DNA of 64,000 nt, taken from assembly GCA_022843625.1 (NCBI GenBank), contig JALHNH010000009.1, forward strand, positions 104,030 to 168,029. Reading direction: 5' to 3'. Position 1 is the first letter of the stretch. Every line of letters starts with the position of its first letter. This document shows, piece by piece, positions 43,877-51,768 of this stretch. The translations under genes and the position numbers were made by a program. The notes under the pieces were generated by a model. That model searched no databases, was not told the DNA's origin, and was given only the letters and a program-made list of their open reading frames with translations. This stretch comes from Bryobacter sp. (GTDB lineage: Bacteria > Acidobacteriota > Terriglobia > Bryobacterales > Bryobacteraceae).

Positions 43877-44736
43877 TCGATGATGCCCTCCTTCTTTAGT
43901 TTCTCCGTCTCGGCATTGTAGGCGCAACCAAAAAGTGCGATCAGGCTGAGCATATACATCCAGATCAGGAGCGCGATTGCCGCGCCGATGCTGCCATACA
44001 TGATGTTGTAGGTGGCTATGTTGCGAACATACCAGCCAAAGCCGAGGGTAGCAAGGCTCCAAAGCACGGTCGCCACCATAGCTCCCGGCCATACGCGCTT
44101 CCATCGTTTCGGGAGACTGGGGGCGAAGCGGTAAAGCCAACTGGTCACAATCACCAATGTGGCGATTGCAATCGTGCTGGAGGCCACCCGGCTGAGAAAA
44201 CTCACTAATCCTGAGAGCACGCTCCCCGGGTCCAGCAGGTTAAACCAGAAGAGAACGAAAGCTGCAATCCTTTCGCCAAAAACAAGTAAGAGCGAGGCAC
44301 CGAGCGCGGGCAGGATAGCAGAAAACACAAGCAGAATCGCAATCCAGCGTTGATGCCAAAACCCTCGCGTATTCGGAGTCCGGTAAGCCGCCTGAAAGCC
44401 GGACATCAGGCTGACAATGACATCGCTGGCTGACCACACCGAGACAATAGCCGCACCGGCGATCAGCCAGTTTGGCCGGGCACCTCGCAAAGTAAACGCA
44501 TATTGAACAAGGTCTTCGGTTCCAGGTGGCACTACTTCAAAGAGAAACTTGGCGATCGCCTGTGAGACACGTTCAGCGTTAGCCTGCACCAGCACGGTGG
44601 CCAGAGTCGTCAACACCGGGAAGAAGCTCAGAAGCAAAGAAAAGGCCGCTCCCTTGGCAATATCGATCAATCCGTTGCGATAGGTCGAGACGGCAGCGTG
44701 ACGAAGAATGATCCAAAAGCGGTCGACTACTCGCAT
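43873..44736 (-). CDS. YihY/BrkB-family membrane protein
   Basis: The 287-residue protein has about six transmembrane helices. The family traits are an early GLIDIAKGAAFSLLLSFFPVLTTLAT segment, SVWSASDVIVSLMSGFQAAYRTPNTRGFW and MYGSIGAAIALLIWMYMLSLIALFGCAYNAE at the end. Family members were once called ribonuclease BN or virulence factor BrkB; the actual function is unclear. The start at 44736 is preferred because an ATG at 44814 would run 78 bases into the GlpD-like gene; even so it overlaps that gene by 10 bases. Confidence 0.88.
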   Translation of the reverse strand: MRVVDRFWIILRHAAVSTYRNGLIDIAKGAAFSLLLSFFPVLTTLATVLVQANAERVSQAIAKFLFEVVPPGTEDLVQYAFTLRGARPNWLIAGAAIVSVWSASDVIVSLMSGFQAAYRTPNTRGFWHQRWIAILLVFSAILPALGASLLLVFGERIAAFVLFWFNLLDPGSVLSGLVSFLSRVASSTIAIATLVIVTSWLYRFAPSLPKRWKRVWPGAMVATVLWSLATLGFGWYVRNIATYNIMYGSIGAAIALLIWMYMLSLIALFGCAYNAETEKLKKEGIIE

Positions 44737-46040
44737 GGAGAATGGAGATCGAGAAAGGCCTCGGCGCCCCCTCCAAAGGCTGCTGCTATAGGAGCCAGAT
44801 CTTCGGGCGTCCACCGCTTCTGCCAGGCCCAGTTGGTCGAACAGGTCATGAAAGCCTCTAGATCAGGGCAGCCCTCTTCAGTCTTGGCCCAGGCGATACG
44901 GGCTTCGATCGTCTGAGGCCTTTTTGTTGGCACGGCAAAAGGTGTCGTCCGGGTTGGAAAGATCGTCGAGAGGGAATCGTCAGGTGCGATCTTCGTGCAG
45001 ACGAGGTTCGCCGCCTCTTCCGCCATCGAGCGATAAGTTGTGTATTTGCCGCCCTTGATTTCAAGAACCCCATCAGCCCGAAAGCCGATCTGATGTTCAC
45101 GGCTGGTGGCGCTGGCGCTCTTGCCGACAACCGCAAGCAAGGGCCGTAGAGAACTAAAGCACCCAACCGTTGGCATCTGCGCACTGGCGGGGAAAAGCTG
45201 CTCGGCGATACTTCGCAAGTACTCAGTCTCGCTCCAGGAGATCTCCACCTTGTCTGGCGTCTCCGCATGGTCGACATCGGTGGTTCCAATCAACGTAACC
45301 GGCTCAAGATCACCCCAGGGAATGAAGAAAATAATCCGGCCGTCGGAATTGAAATGAGCGATGGCATGATCGCCGGCATAAAGCCTTGGCAGGACAATAT
45401 GCGAACCACGAACCAGTCGCATTTCTGCGCCACCCATCCAGGGGCCACGGGCGTCAATCACACAACCTGCCTTGACGCGGATGCCGTTGTCGAGCTCAAC
45501 CGCGTCTGCCGACAGCCGCTTCACCCCACGGCCTGAAATACAAGTGGCCCCATAGTGGCGGGCATCGCGAACATTATCGATTACAAGTGCTGCCGAATCG
45601 CTCGCTGCATCCCAATAGGCGAGGTGCTCTCCGAGATAGGTGCTTTTGCCAATGCGATGTTTGCCGGCAAGCAGGTCGTAGAGTACGATTCCGGCACCAT
45701 AGAAGAGCTGATCGAAGAGCCCGTTGGTAGTCAGTTCGAATTTCAACGGACGTACGGTATTCGGTGCCATCTCAAGCAGGAGGGCCCGCTCGCGCAGCGC
45801 CTCGCTTACCAGACGGAAATCAAGGTATTTGAGATACCTCAAGCCTCCGTGTATCAGGTGTGAATTCTTGCCGCTGGTGCCTGCACCCCAGAACCGCTTT
45901 TCAAGCAAAAGGATTCGCAGCGGGTGACCCGCCGTGTGGGCACGTAACGCTAGATCGCGGGCAAGGCCGGCACCATTGATGCCGCCTCCTACGATAACGG
46001 CATCGAAGTGCTGCCCCGCAAGCTCTTCGATCGAATGCAT
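44727..46040 (-). CDS. GlpD-like FAD-dependent glycerol-3-phosphate dehydrogenase
   Basis: The 437-residue FAD-dependent dehydrogenase begins with the dinucleotide motif VIVGGGINGAG at about 15-25 and has the GlpD sequence LIHGGLRYLKYLDFRLVSEALRER near 70 and GGKYTTYRSMAEEAA for the final FAD contact. The family oxidises sn-glycerol-3-phosphate to DHAP. It is about 65 residues shorter than Escherichia coli GlpD, mostly at the C-terminal cap domain, so the substrate might be broader. It overlaps the upstream membrane-protein gene by 52 bases and YihY by 10. Confidence 0.8.
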   Translation of the reverse strand: MHSIEELAGQHFDAVIVGGGINGAGLARDLALRAHTAGHPLRILLLEKRFWGAGTSGKNSHLIHGGLRYLKYLDFRLVSEALRERALLLEMAPNTVRPLKFELTTNGLFDQLFYGAGIVLYDLLAGKHRIGKSTYLGEHLAYWDAASDSAALVIDNVRDARHYGATCISGRGVKRLSADAVELDNGIRVKAGCVIDARGPWMGGAEMRLVRGSHIVLPRLYAGDHAIAHFNSDGRIIFFIPWGDLEPVTLIGTTDVDHAETPDKVEISWSETEYLRSIAEQLFPASAQMPTVGCFSSLRPLLAVVGKSASATSREHQIGFRADGVLEIKGGKYTTYRSMAEEAANLVCTKIAPDDSLSTIFPTRTTPFAVPTKRPQTIEARIAWAKTEEGCPDLEAFMTCSTNWAWQKRWTPEDLAPIAAAFGGGAEAFLDLHSPCE

Positions 46041-47995
46041 AGGCCTATGCTAACAACCCAGGCGAGCAGGCTCACCAGTCCAAAACATTTCTGCTGCCAT
46101 GTCCCGGAATAAACAAGGTCGATTTGAGACTTTTCACTCGGTTTTGCCACCAGATCGATCAATCCAATATTCGTTGCTTTGACCTCGATCGGCTGACCAT
46201 CCTGACGGGCTTCCCAACCTGGGTCCCAGTTCATGGCAAAGCTAATGTGCCGGCCCGATGGCACCGGGCCTTCGATTCTCCAGTGGCTTGGATTTACTTC
46301 AGTCACCGCCAGCTTCGGCCGGGACTCATCAGCCAGCGCGGCACCAAACCTGGGCAGCGCTTCTTTGAAACGATCCTTGGGGAACTCCTCAGGCGAAACC
46401 AGATGCGCGTAGGATCGGAAAGGTAATTTGTGGATGCGGTCAAACTGCGTTGGCGCAAACACCACCGGGCCAAGCGAAAGGAACTTGGCAGGGGTCTTGA
46501 TGTCCCGGTAATATTCCTCAGAGCCTGCATCATGAACCACTGCGTATTCAGCACCAATCGCTGTAAGCTCACGCAGGGCATCGGCTACTTCTTCCCCGCT
46601 CTTTGAGTCCGCATCCGTGCGCACCTGATAGAAGTAGTCGGCCGCGATACGATTACGCAAACCGCTCTCAAAAGTTCCGCTTACCTGATGCAGCGGAACC
46701 CAGGCGTTCAAACGAAAGCGCAATCCCCCGCTGACAAACACCCGGCCCCTTGGGTGCTGATCGTTCAGCCATTTGGCCAACTGATACTCAAGCGTCTGCT
46801 CACGATCCACGATGCCCCAATCGTTCCAGCTCCTGGCAACAGATTTGCTTACCTGCCCAGCCCCGGAATAAAAAAGTACCAGAATCACCAACGCGGCACA
46901 AACCTTGTCGATCGTCTCTTTAGAGCGAATTGCTAACCAGATCCAACTGAATGTTGCGAGAAAAAGGAAAAGCTCAAACTCAAGCACGTAGCGGCGGGAC
47001 TCTGGAATCGTGTCCATTCCATAAAGGTAGAAGCCACCGGCAATCCACAAAAACGTAGCGGCAGCAAGCGTATGGAATCGAACCACAAATGGAGCACCGT
47101 AGCGATGAAACAGCCACGCCATAAGGCCCAGAGTTGCCGCCAGCCCCCCGTAAAGTGGCCAGTGGTTCTGGTCAACCTGATAGCCATAAGCATCCTTGGG
47201 CCAGTTGAAAAGTGTGGTCTTGATGTACTCAGGCGTCAGCCAGAAACAGGACAAACTATACCCAAGCAAACCTGCTCCCATCAAGCGGCCAATCCGGCTT
47301 GGGTCTGACAGGATCAGGATCAGCACCGTAATGGTGAGACCGAAGGCACAAAGCCAGTTGATTAGCGGTGCAACCGCCAGCGCAATGGCCATTGCAAAAA
47401 GCGAGGACCAATCCCGCCGGCCCAAGCCCCATCGCAGGGTTACCAGAATGACCGGCAACAGCGTCAGGCCGGAGACATGCGGCCCTTCGCCATACTTCAT
47501 CAAAACGAGAATGCGCCAGGGCAGGTAATAGAGCCCTCGGTCGCCATCAATCCTTTCAAAAAGCCCATAAACAGGCGATGCAGTAGTGTATGCGACGCCA
47601 AGCAGCAGGCTGAGCCAGATGCTGCCCGTAAAATAGTAGAACGCAAAGGCAAGCGCAACCGGGCCCAGGCAAGCCAGGCTCCCAACGATGAACCGGTAAG
47701 CATGAAAGGGTTCCATCCCGGTCAGCCAGTGCAGCGTGGAAGCGGCGTAAGGCAGCAGCGGAGGATAAGAAAACTGGGTTGGCTGGCCAGCGTACTGTTG
47801 GGGATTCCAGCCCCAGGGATTAGGGTGCTCTGAAATAAAGCGGGTGATGCCTGCATAACCAGCAGCGATGGACCCTTTGTATGGCCTTTGCTGCGGACTG
47901 AACAGGGGCCCGTAGAGATAAAGGTTTATTGCCAGCAGCCCAATCAGGCCGAAAGCGAAGAGTTTGTGCTTGCGCGGTATCTCCAAAGCGTCCAT
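45989..47995 (-). CDS. Polytopic membrane protein, PTPS-related / GT-C-like (paralogue 1)
   Basis: The 668-residue protein has many hydrophobic segments across residues 10-460 and a C-terminal soluble part of about 200 residues. It resembles membrane proteins of the PF10131 'PTPS-related' family and GT-C glycosyltransferases: an early YPPLLPYA segment and a YGEGPHVS motif at 168-175. Its neighbour (47944-49935) has the same two landmarks, so the two are tandem paralogues. A role in lipid-linked sugar transfer is inferred from the GT2 gene upstream. It overlaps both neighbours by 52 bases. Confidence 0.6.
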   Translation of the reverse strand: MDALEIPRKHKLFAFGLIGLLAINLYLYGPLFSPQQRPYKGSIAAGYAGITRFISEHPNPWGWNPQQYAGQPTQFSYPPLLPYAASTLHWLTGMEPFHAYRFIVGSLACLGPVALAFAFYYFTGSIWLSLLLGVAYTTASPVYGLFERIDGDRGLYYLPWRILVLMKYGEGPHVSGLTLLPVILVTLRWGLGRRDWSSLFAMAIALAVAPLINWLCAFGLTITVLILILSDPSRIGRLMGAGLLGYSLSCFWLTPEYIKTTLFNWPKDAYGYQVDQNHWPLYGGLAATLGLMAWLFHRYGAPFVVRFHTLAAATFLWIAGGFYLYGMDTIPESRRYVLEFELFLFLATFSWIWLAIRSKETIDKVCAALVILVLFYSGAGQVSKSVARSWNDWGIVDREQTLEYQLAKWLNDQHPRGRVFVSGGLRFRLNAWVPLHQVSGTFESGLRNRIAADYFYQVRTDADSKSGEEVADALRELTAIGAEYAVVHDAGSEEYYRDIKTPAKFLSLGPVVFAPTQFDRIHKLPFRSYAHLVSPEEFPKDRFKEALPRFGAALADESRPKLAVTEVNPSHWRIEGPVPSGRHISFAMNWDPGWEARQDGQPIEVKATNIGLIDLVAKPSEKSQIDLVYSGTWQQKCFGLVSLLAWVVSIGLCIRSKSLRGSTSMPLS

Positions 47996-49935
47996 CCAAT
48001 TCCAAGAATCGTCAGCACAAAGATGATCTCGCCGACAGTCTTTTCAAGCGGTTTCTTAAAGCTAAGTCGAATTTCGGACACGCCGGGCGGAGGGTCGATG
48101 CGGATGAATCCAAGAGCTTCGTAGGGCTTTACTTCAACCGGACCCAGATTGGATTCCGCCCGCCAGTTTACGTCATAGGTGGTCTGCACAATAAGGCTTT
48201 GTCCAGCAACCGGTGCAGCGCTAACCTGCAGTTGATCAGTACCAATCCAGCGAGTTTTGGTTGGTGCCTCTGGGCCCTTTTCGAATACATTTACGTATTG
48301 CTGCAGGCCGACAAGGTCAGACTGGTCGACCAGCTTTGGCAATGCCTCAAGGCTCCTGGTGTCAACGATACGTGCGAGAGAGCGGTAATGACGCGGAACT
48401 TCGAAAATCCGGTTATCGGCACCGTCGTCATATACAGCCTTGAGCGAGCCATCGAATTTCTTGGGAAATTGAAAATCCTTGTACCACTCCACCGACTTGG
48501 GGCCGTGCACTGCCACCAGATCCACACCGAGAATTTGCATCCAGGCTATGGCACGCTGGGGATCTTCGCCCAGAACGATTTCCCACTGGGAAGGCATCAC
48601 AACCTGATTCTGGAGGCCTTGCTCTGAACTGCCGCCAAGCTGATGCAGGTCGTGCCAGGTGTTGTACCAAAAGCGCACGGCCCCAGTAACGTAGCTGCGG
48701 GACTCGGGATAGTTCGCGGCGATCCAGTCGGGAATCTTGTAGTAGAGCGATGGCTTGTAATCCGTAGCCGCAGGGAAAATAGCCCTGTGATGCCGCAAGT
48801 AGTTGTAGTGGATCCCTAAGACTCCAAGCCCCATCAGTAAGACCAGTCCACGTGCCAACTTGCCGCGCTGCCAAAGCCAGAGACACCCTAGCAACGCAGC
48901 AAAGGCGAGTAGGATGTCGAGTTCGGGTATGAGCCTTGCGGGTTCACCAATCAGGCGGAAGTTGAACCAACGGTTGCCGACCGTGTTCAGCATGAAGAAG
49001 AATGCGGAGCCAAGGACAAAAAGCTGCCAGGCGCGATCAGGCTGGTTGCGGTAGCGCCGGTCAGTGATGGTCAAAAAAGCTACAAGCGTCAGCATTCCAA
49101 CCGTGCCAGACCAAAGATTCCCTTTCGACGAAACGTACTGCATATTGCGGAGCGTGATTTCCAGGTAACTCGGAGTAAGCCAAAAAGCACTCAATCCATA
49201 AGCAACAGCTGGAATTACAAGCGCATAGCGAAGGATGCGAGCATCGCGCTCGGTCACCCAAACGGCCCACAACATCAGTGGGAAGAGCATCGCAAGAGCG
49301 GTAGCCCCATAGAAATTATTAGCCACCACCATGGCGCTGGCAAAGCCAGAGGCGATTGCCCAGGAAAAAGACCTGTGGCGAAAACTTAGCCAGGCAAAAG
49401 CGAGGACAAACGGAATCCAGGCCAGCGAAGTCATGTGTGGGCCCTCACCATAGCGCACGAGCGCATTTAGCTTGGCAGTGCCCAGGCGGAAGCCGTCGGC
49501 AGCTACTTCTGGAACAAAAAGATAGCCTGGGGAGACTACTGCCCCGGCGAATGCGGCGGCCAACGCAGCGATTCTATGCCGAAAGCCAACGCGGGCCAGC
49601 AGGTAGATTCCAGCAATGCCGAAACAGTAGAAAAATGCAGCGTAGAGGTGGTACGCTTTTGCTGCATCCATCGGATAGTATTTGGCCAACGCCGCCGTGC
49701 CGTATCGCAGGGCAGGTGGATAGACATAATCAAAGCGGGTACCGACATACCAGAAGGGCTGCCAAAGCGGCTGCGGCCAATGATCTTTGAGCATTCGGGC
49801 ATCGGCAATAAAGGTGGATTCAATCGAACCCCAGTTGTCGGTGTACTTGGCCTTCCACATCGGCCGAATCAAGACGGCCGCCACGAGGAAAATGATCAGG
49901 AAGTCGACCATCCAGGAGATGCGTCCACGGAACAT
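47944..49935 (-). CDS. Polytopic membrane protein, PTPS-related / GT-C-like (paralogue 2)
   Basis: The 663-residue protein shares the architecture of the next gene: many transmembrane helices, YVYPPALRYG near residue 70 and RYGEGPHMTS at 161-170, then a soluble C-terminal region. The first luminal loop contains an acidic residue pair (FIADARM) like the catalytic Asp of GT-C enzymes. The family is probably PF10131-like. The gene starts three bases after the GT2 gene in translation order and overlaps paralogue 1 by 52 bases. Confidence 0.6.
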   Translation of the reverse strand: MFRGRISWMVDFLIIFLVAAVLIRPMWKAKYTDNWGSIESTFIADARMLKDHWPQPLWQPFWYVGTRFDYVYPPALRYGTAALAKYYPMDAAKAYHLYAAFFYCFGIAGIYLLARVGFRHRIAALAAAFAGAVVSPGYLFVPEVAADGFRLGTAKLNALVRYGEGPHMTSLAWIPFVLAFAWLSFRHRSFSWAIASGFASAMVVANNFYGATALAMLFPLMLWAVWVTERDARILRYALVIPAVAYGLSAFWLTPSYLEITLRNMQYVSSKGNLWSGTVGMLTLVAFLTITDRRYRNQPDRAWQLFVLGSAFFFMLNTVGNRWFNFRLIGEPARLIPELDILLAFAALLGCLWLWQRGKLARGLVLLMGLGVLGIHYNYLRHHRAIFPAATDYKPSLYYKIPDWIAANYPESRSYVTGAVRFWYNTWHDLHQLGGSSEQGLQNQVVMPSQWEIVLGEDPQRAIAWMQILGVDLVAVHGPKSVEWYKDFQFPKKFDGSLKAVYDDGADNRIFEVPRHYRSLARIVDTRSLEALPKLVDQSDLVGLQQYVNVFEKGPEAPTKTRWIGTDQLQVSAAPVAGQSLIVQTTYDVNWRAESNLGPVEVKPYEALGFIRIDPPPGVSEIRLSFKKPLEKTVGEIIFVLTILGIGWTLWRYRASTNSSLSA

Positions 49936-49938
49936 GAG

Positions 49939-50748
49939 TTAAGGTGTCGTTGCCGCTGCGCGCGAATAGCGGCGCTGCAGTGAGATGAATTGCTTTTGGC
50001 GCATCAGACCAGCACGATGGATTAGCAGGCGGAAGAGCAGCCAGAGAATCGAGAGGCCGTAGATCGAGCTCTGAATAAAGCTGGCACTGGAAGCTTGCGG
50101 GAAGTAACGGGTGGGTACTGGAACTTCAGCAACCCGGGAGCCAACTTCGACAAACTGAGCCATGATTTCCTGGTCGAAGATGAAGTTGTCGGAGTTCATT
50201 TCGACGTTTACCGATTCGAGCGCTTCGCGGGTATAGGCCCGGTAGCCCGTGTGGTATTCGGCCAGGTTGAGGCCGAAGACCTTGTTCTCAGCACCCGTCA
50301 GGAAGCGATTCGAGATGTACTTCCACCATGGCATGCCACCGCTCATCGGGTCGCCATTAAGCAGTCGAGAGCCGAGTACAACATCAGCAGTGCCATCTTG
50401 GATGGGCTTGATAATTTGAGGCAGCAGGGTTGGATCGTACTGGTAATCGGGGTGCACCATCACGATAATGTCCGCGCCGGCTCGCAGTGCTTCCCGGTAG
50501 CAGGTCTTCTGATTGGCACCGTAGCCGTAGTTGCGGTTATGCACAAACAGCTCAAGGCCCAACTCTCGAGCGATTCGAATCGTCTCGTCTTTTGAGCCGT
50601 CATCGACGACGATTACAAGGTCGACCACATCGTGAGGGAGCTCCGTGTAGGTCATGCGAAGCGTCTTCGCCGCGTTATACGCGGGCATCACTACGACGAC
50701 TTTGGCTTCGCTACCGACAGGAACTGGTAGGCGAACAGAGTTTTCCAT
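49939..50748 (-). CDS. Glycosyltransferase family 2 (polyprenyl-phosphate mannosyl/glucosyl-type)
   Basis: The 269-residue GT-A transferase has the VVVMPAYNAAKTL strand, IVVDDGSKDET (donor site), the metal-binding HPDYQYDP and VLGSRLLNGDP, and a later NRFLTGAENKVFGLNLAEYHTGYRAY segment typical of DPM1/Ppm1-like synthases. It may charge a polyprenyl-phosphate sugar that the two adjacent membrane proteins use. The start at 50748 (MENSVRL) overlaps the methyltransferase gene by 58 bases; no start removes the overlap. Confidence 0.88.
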   Translation of the reverse strand: MENSVRLPVPVGSEAKVVVVMPAYNAAKTLRMTYTELPHDVVDLVIVVDDGSKDETIRIARELGLELFVHNRNYGYGANQKTCYREALRAGADIIVMVHPDYQYDPTLLPQIIKPIQDGTADVVLGSRLLNGDPMSGGMPWWKYISNRFLTGAENKVFGLNLAEYHTGYRAYTREALESVNVEMNSDNFIFDQEIMAQFVEVGSRVAEVPVPTRYFPQASSASFIQSSIYGLSILWLLFRLLIHRAGLMRQKQFISLQRRYSRAAATTP

Positions 50749-51341
50749 CCTCGTGCCAAATGATAACAAAGGACTTCGAGCCAGCCAAGCGAGGGGACCG
50801 CAAGACCAACCGGAATCCCGGTAACTTCTGCAATTTCAAAGCTATAGCCGGAGCGTTCAAAGAGCCCCTTCCAATTGGCCAACATCCAGAAATGGAGGTG
50901 AGTCCGGTCAAAGAGACCTTTCTCATCCTCAGGGAAATTCCCAAGCAAAATTTGCAGCCGAAAGTACAGGTTGCCGCTATTGGGAAGGGAAGCAACGATC
51001 TGCCCGCCCCGGGCGAGGTGCGGCCGCAATTGCTCCAGCAGGTCTTGCGGCCGGCGAAGGTGCTCCAAAACGTCCCCGATTACGATTACGTCGAACGGGC
51101 CTGGCAAAGCAGGAAGAGGTTGCTCCAGATCGTGAATGACAGCCGGAGGATTTTGGTCGAAACCGAGCGGGTGTTCGATGCCGGTAACAGAGAACCCTTT
51201 CGCGGCCAGAAGCTGTGAAAGAAACCCATTGCCGCACCCGACATCGAGCAATCGTTTGCCGTGTTTTTGTGGATCCAGCAGATTCAGAAGAAGCATGTGG
51301 CTTGAATAGGGAGATTGCTTCAGCGTATAGACACTCGACAT
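50691..51341 (-). CDS. Class I SAM-dependent methyltransferase
   Basis: The 216-residue methyltransferase has GKRLLDVGCGNGFLSQLLAAKG (motif I), a second strand VTGIEHP, and FDVIVIGDVLEHLRRPQDLLEQLRPHLARGG (motifs II/III). Its partner glycosyltransferase and membrane proteins suggest the acceptor is a polyprenyl or sugar intermediate; this is inferred only. The start at 51341 is preferred over 51383 because the latter runs into the divergent bacilliredoxin gene, and the product then fits the family better. It is separated by 16 bp from the divergent bacilliredoxin. Confidence 0.82.
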   Translation of the reverse strand: MSSVYTLKQSPYSSHMLLLNLLDPQKHGKRLLDVGCGNGFLSQLLAAKGFSVTGIEHPLGFDQNPPAVIHDLEQPLPALPGPFDVIVIGDVLEHLRRPQDLLEQLRPHLARGGQIVASLPNSGNLYFRLQILLGNFPEDEKGLFDRTHLHFWMLANWKGLFERSGYSFEIAEVTGIPVGLAVPSLGWLEVLCYHLARGWKTLFAYQFLSVAKPKSS

Positions 51342-51357
51342 AGGCGAAACTAGAAGC

Positions 51358-51768
51358 ATGGCATATCCAGAACAATTTCTCATTCCGATGCGTCAGGACC
51401 TGACGAAGTTTGGCGTCGAAGAGACACGTACGCCCGATCAGGTCGACGAGGCGCTGAAATCGGAAACCGTCTTGATGATCGTGAACTCGATCTGCGGCTG
51501 CGCAGCCGGCAAGGCTCGTCCTGCAATCGGCGCTGCACTGCAAAACGCAAAGAAGCCAGCCAAGTCAGCGACAGTCTTTGCTGGCGGCGATGAAGCGGCA
51601 ACAGCCCACCTCCGCGGCATCCTAAGCGAATTCCCGCCTTCAAGCCCGTCCATGTTCCTCTTTAAGGACGGAAAGCCGGTCTTCGCCCTGCATCGTCGCG
51701 ACATTGAATCCAGCGACTCATTTACTCTTTCGATGAAGTTGAAGGAAGCCTTCGAGCAGCACTGCTAG
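51358..51768 (+). CDS. Bacilliredoxin (BrxA/BrxB, YphP/YqiW family)
   Basis: The 136-residue thioredoxin-fold protein matches the bacilliredoxin family, which de-bacillithiolates proteins in Bacillus and acts as a disulfide isomerase-like enzyme. The active-site Cys-Gly-Cys in NSICGCAAGKARPA is present. Bacillithiol occurs in Acidobacteriota too, so function is plausible. Length is normal. Its stop directly abuts that of the large protease on the other strand with no intervening base. Confidence 0.9.
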   Translation: MAYPEQFLIPMRQDLTKFGVEETRTPDQVDEALKSETVLMIVNSICGCAAGKARPAIGAALQNAKKPAKSATVFAGGDEAATAHLRGILSEFPPSSPSMFLFKDGKPVFALHRRDIESSDSFTLSMKLKEAFEQHC

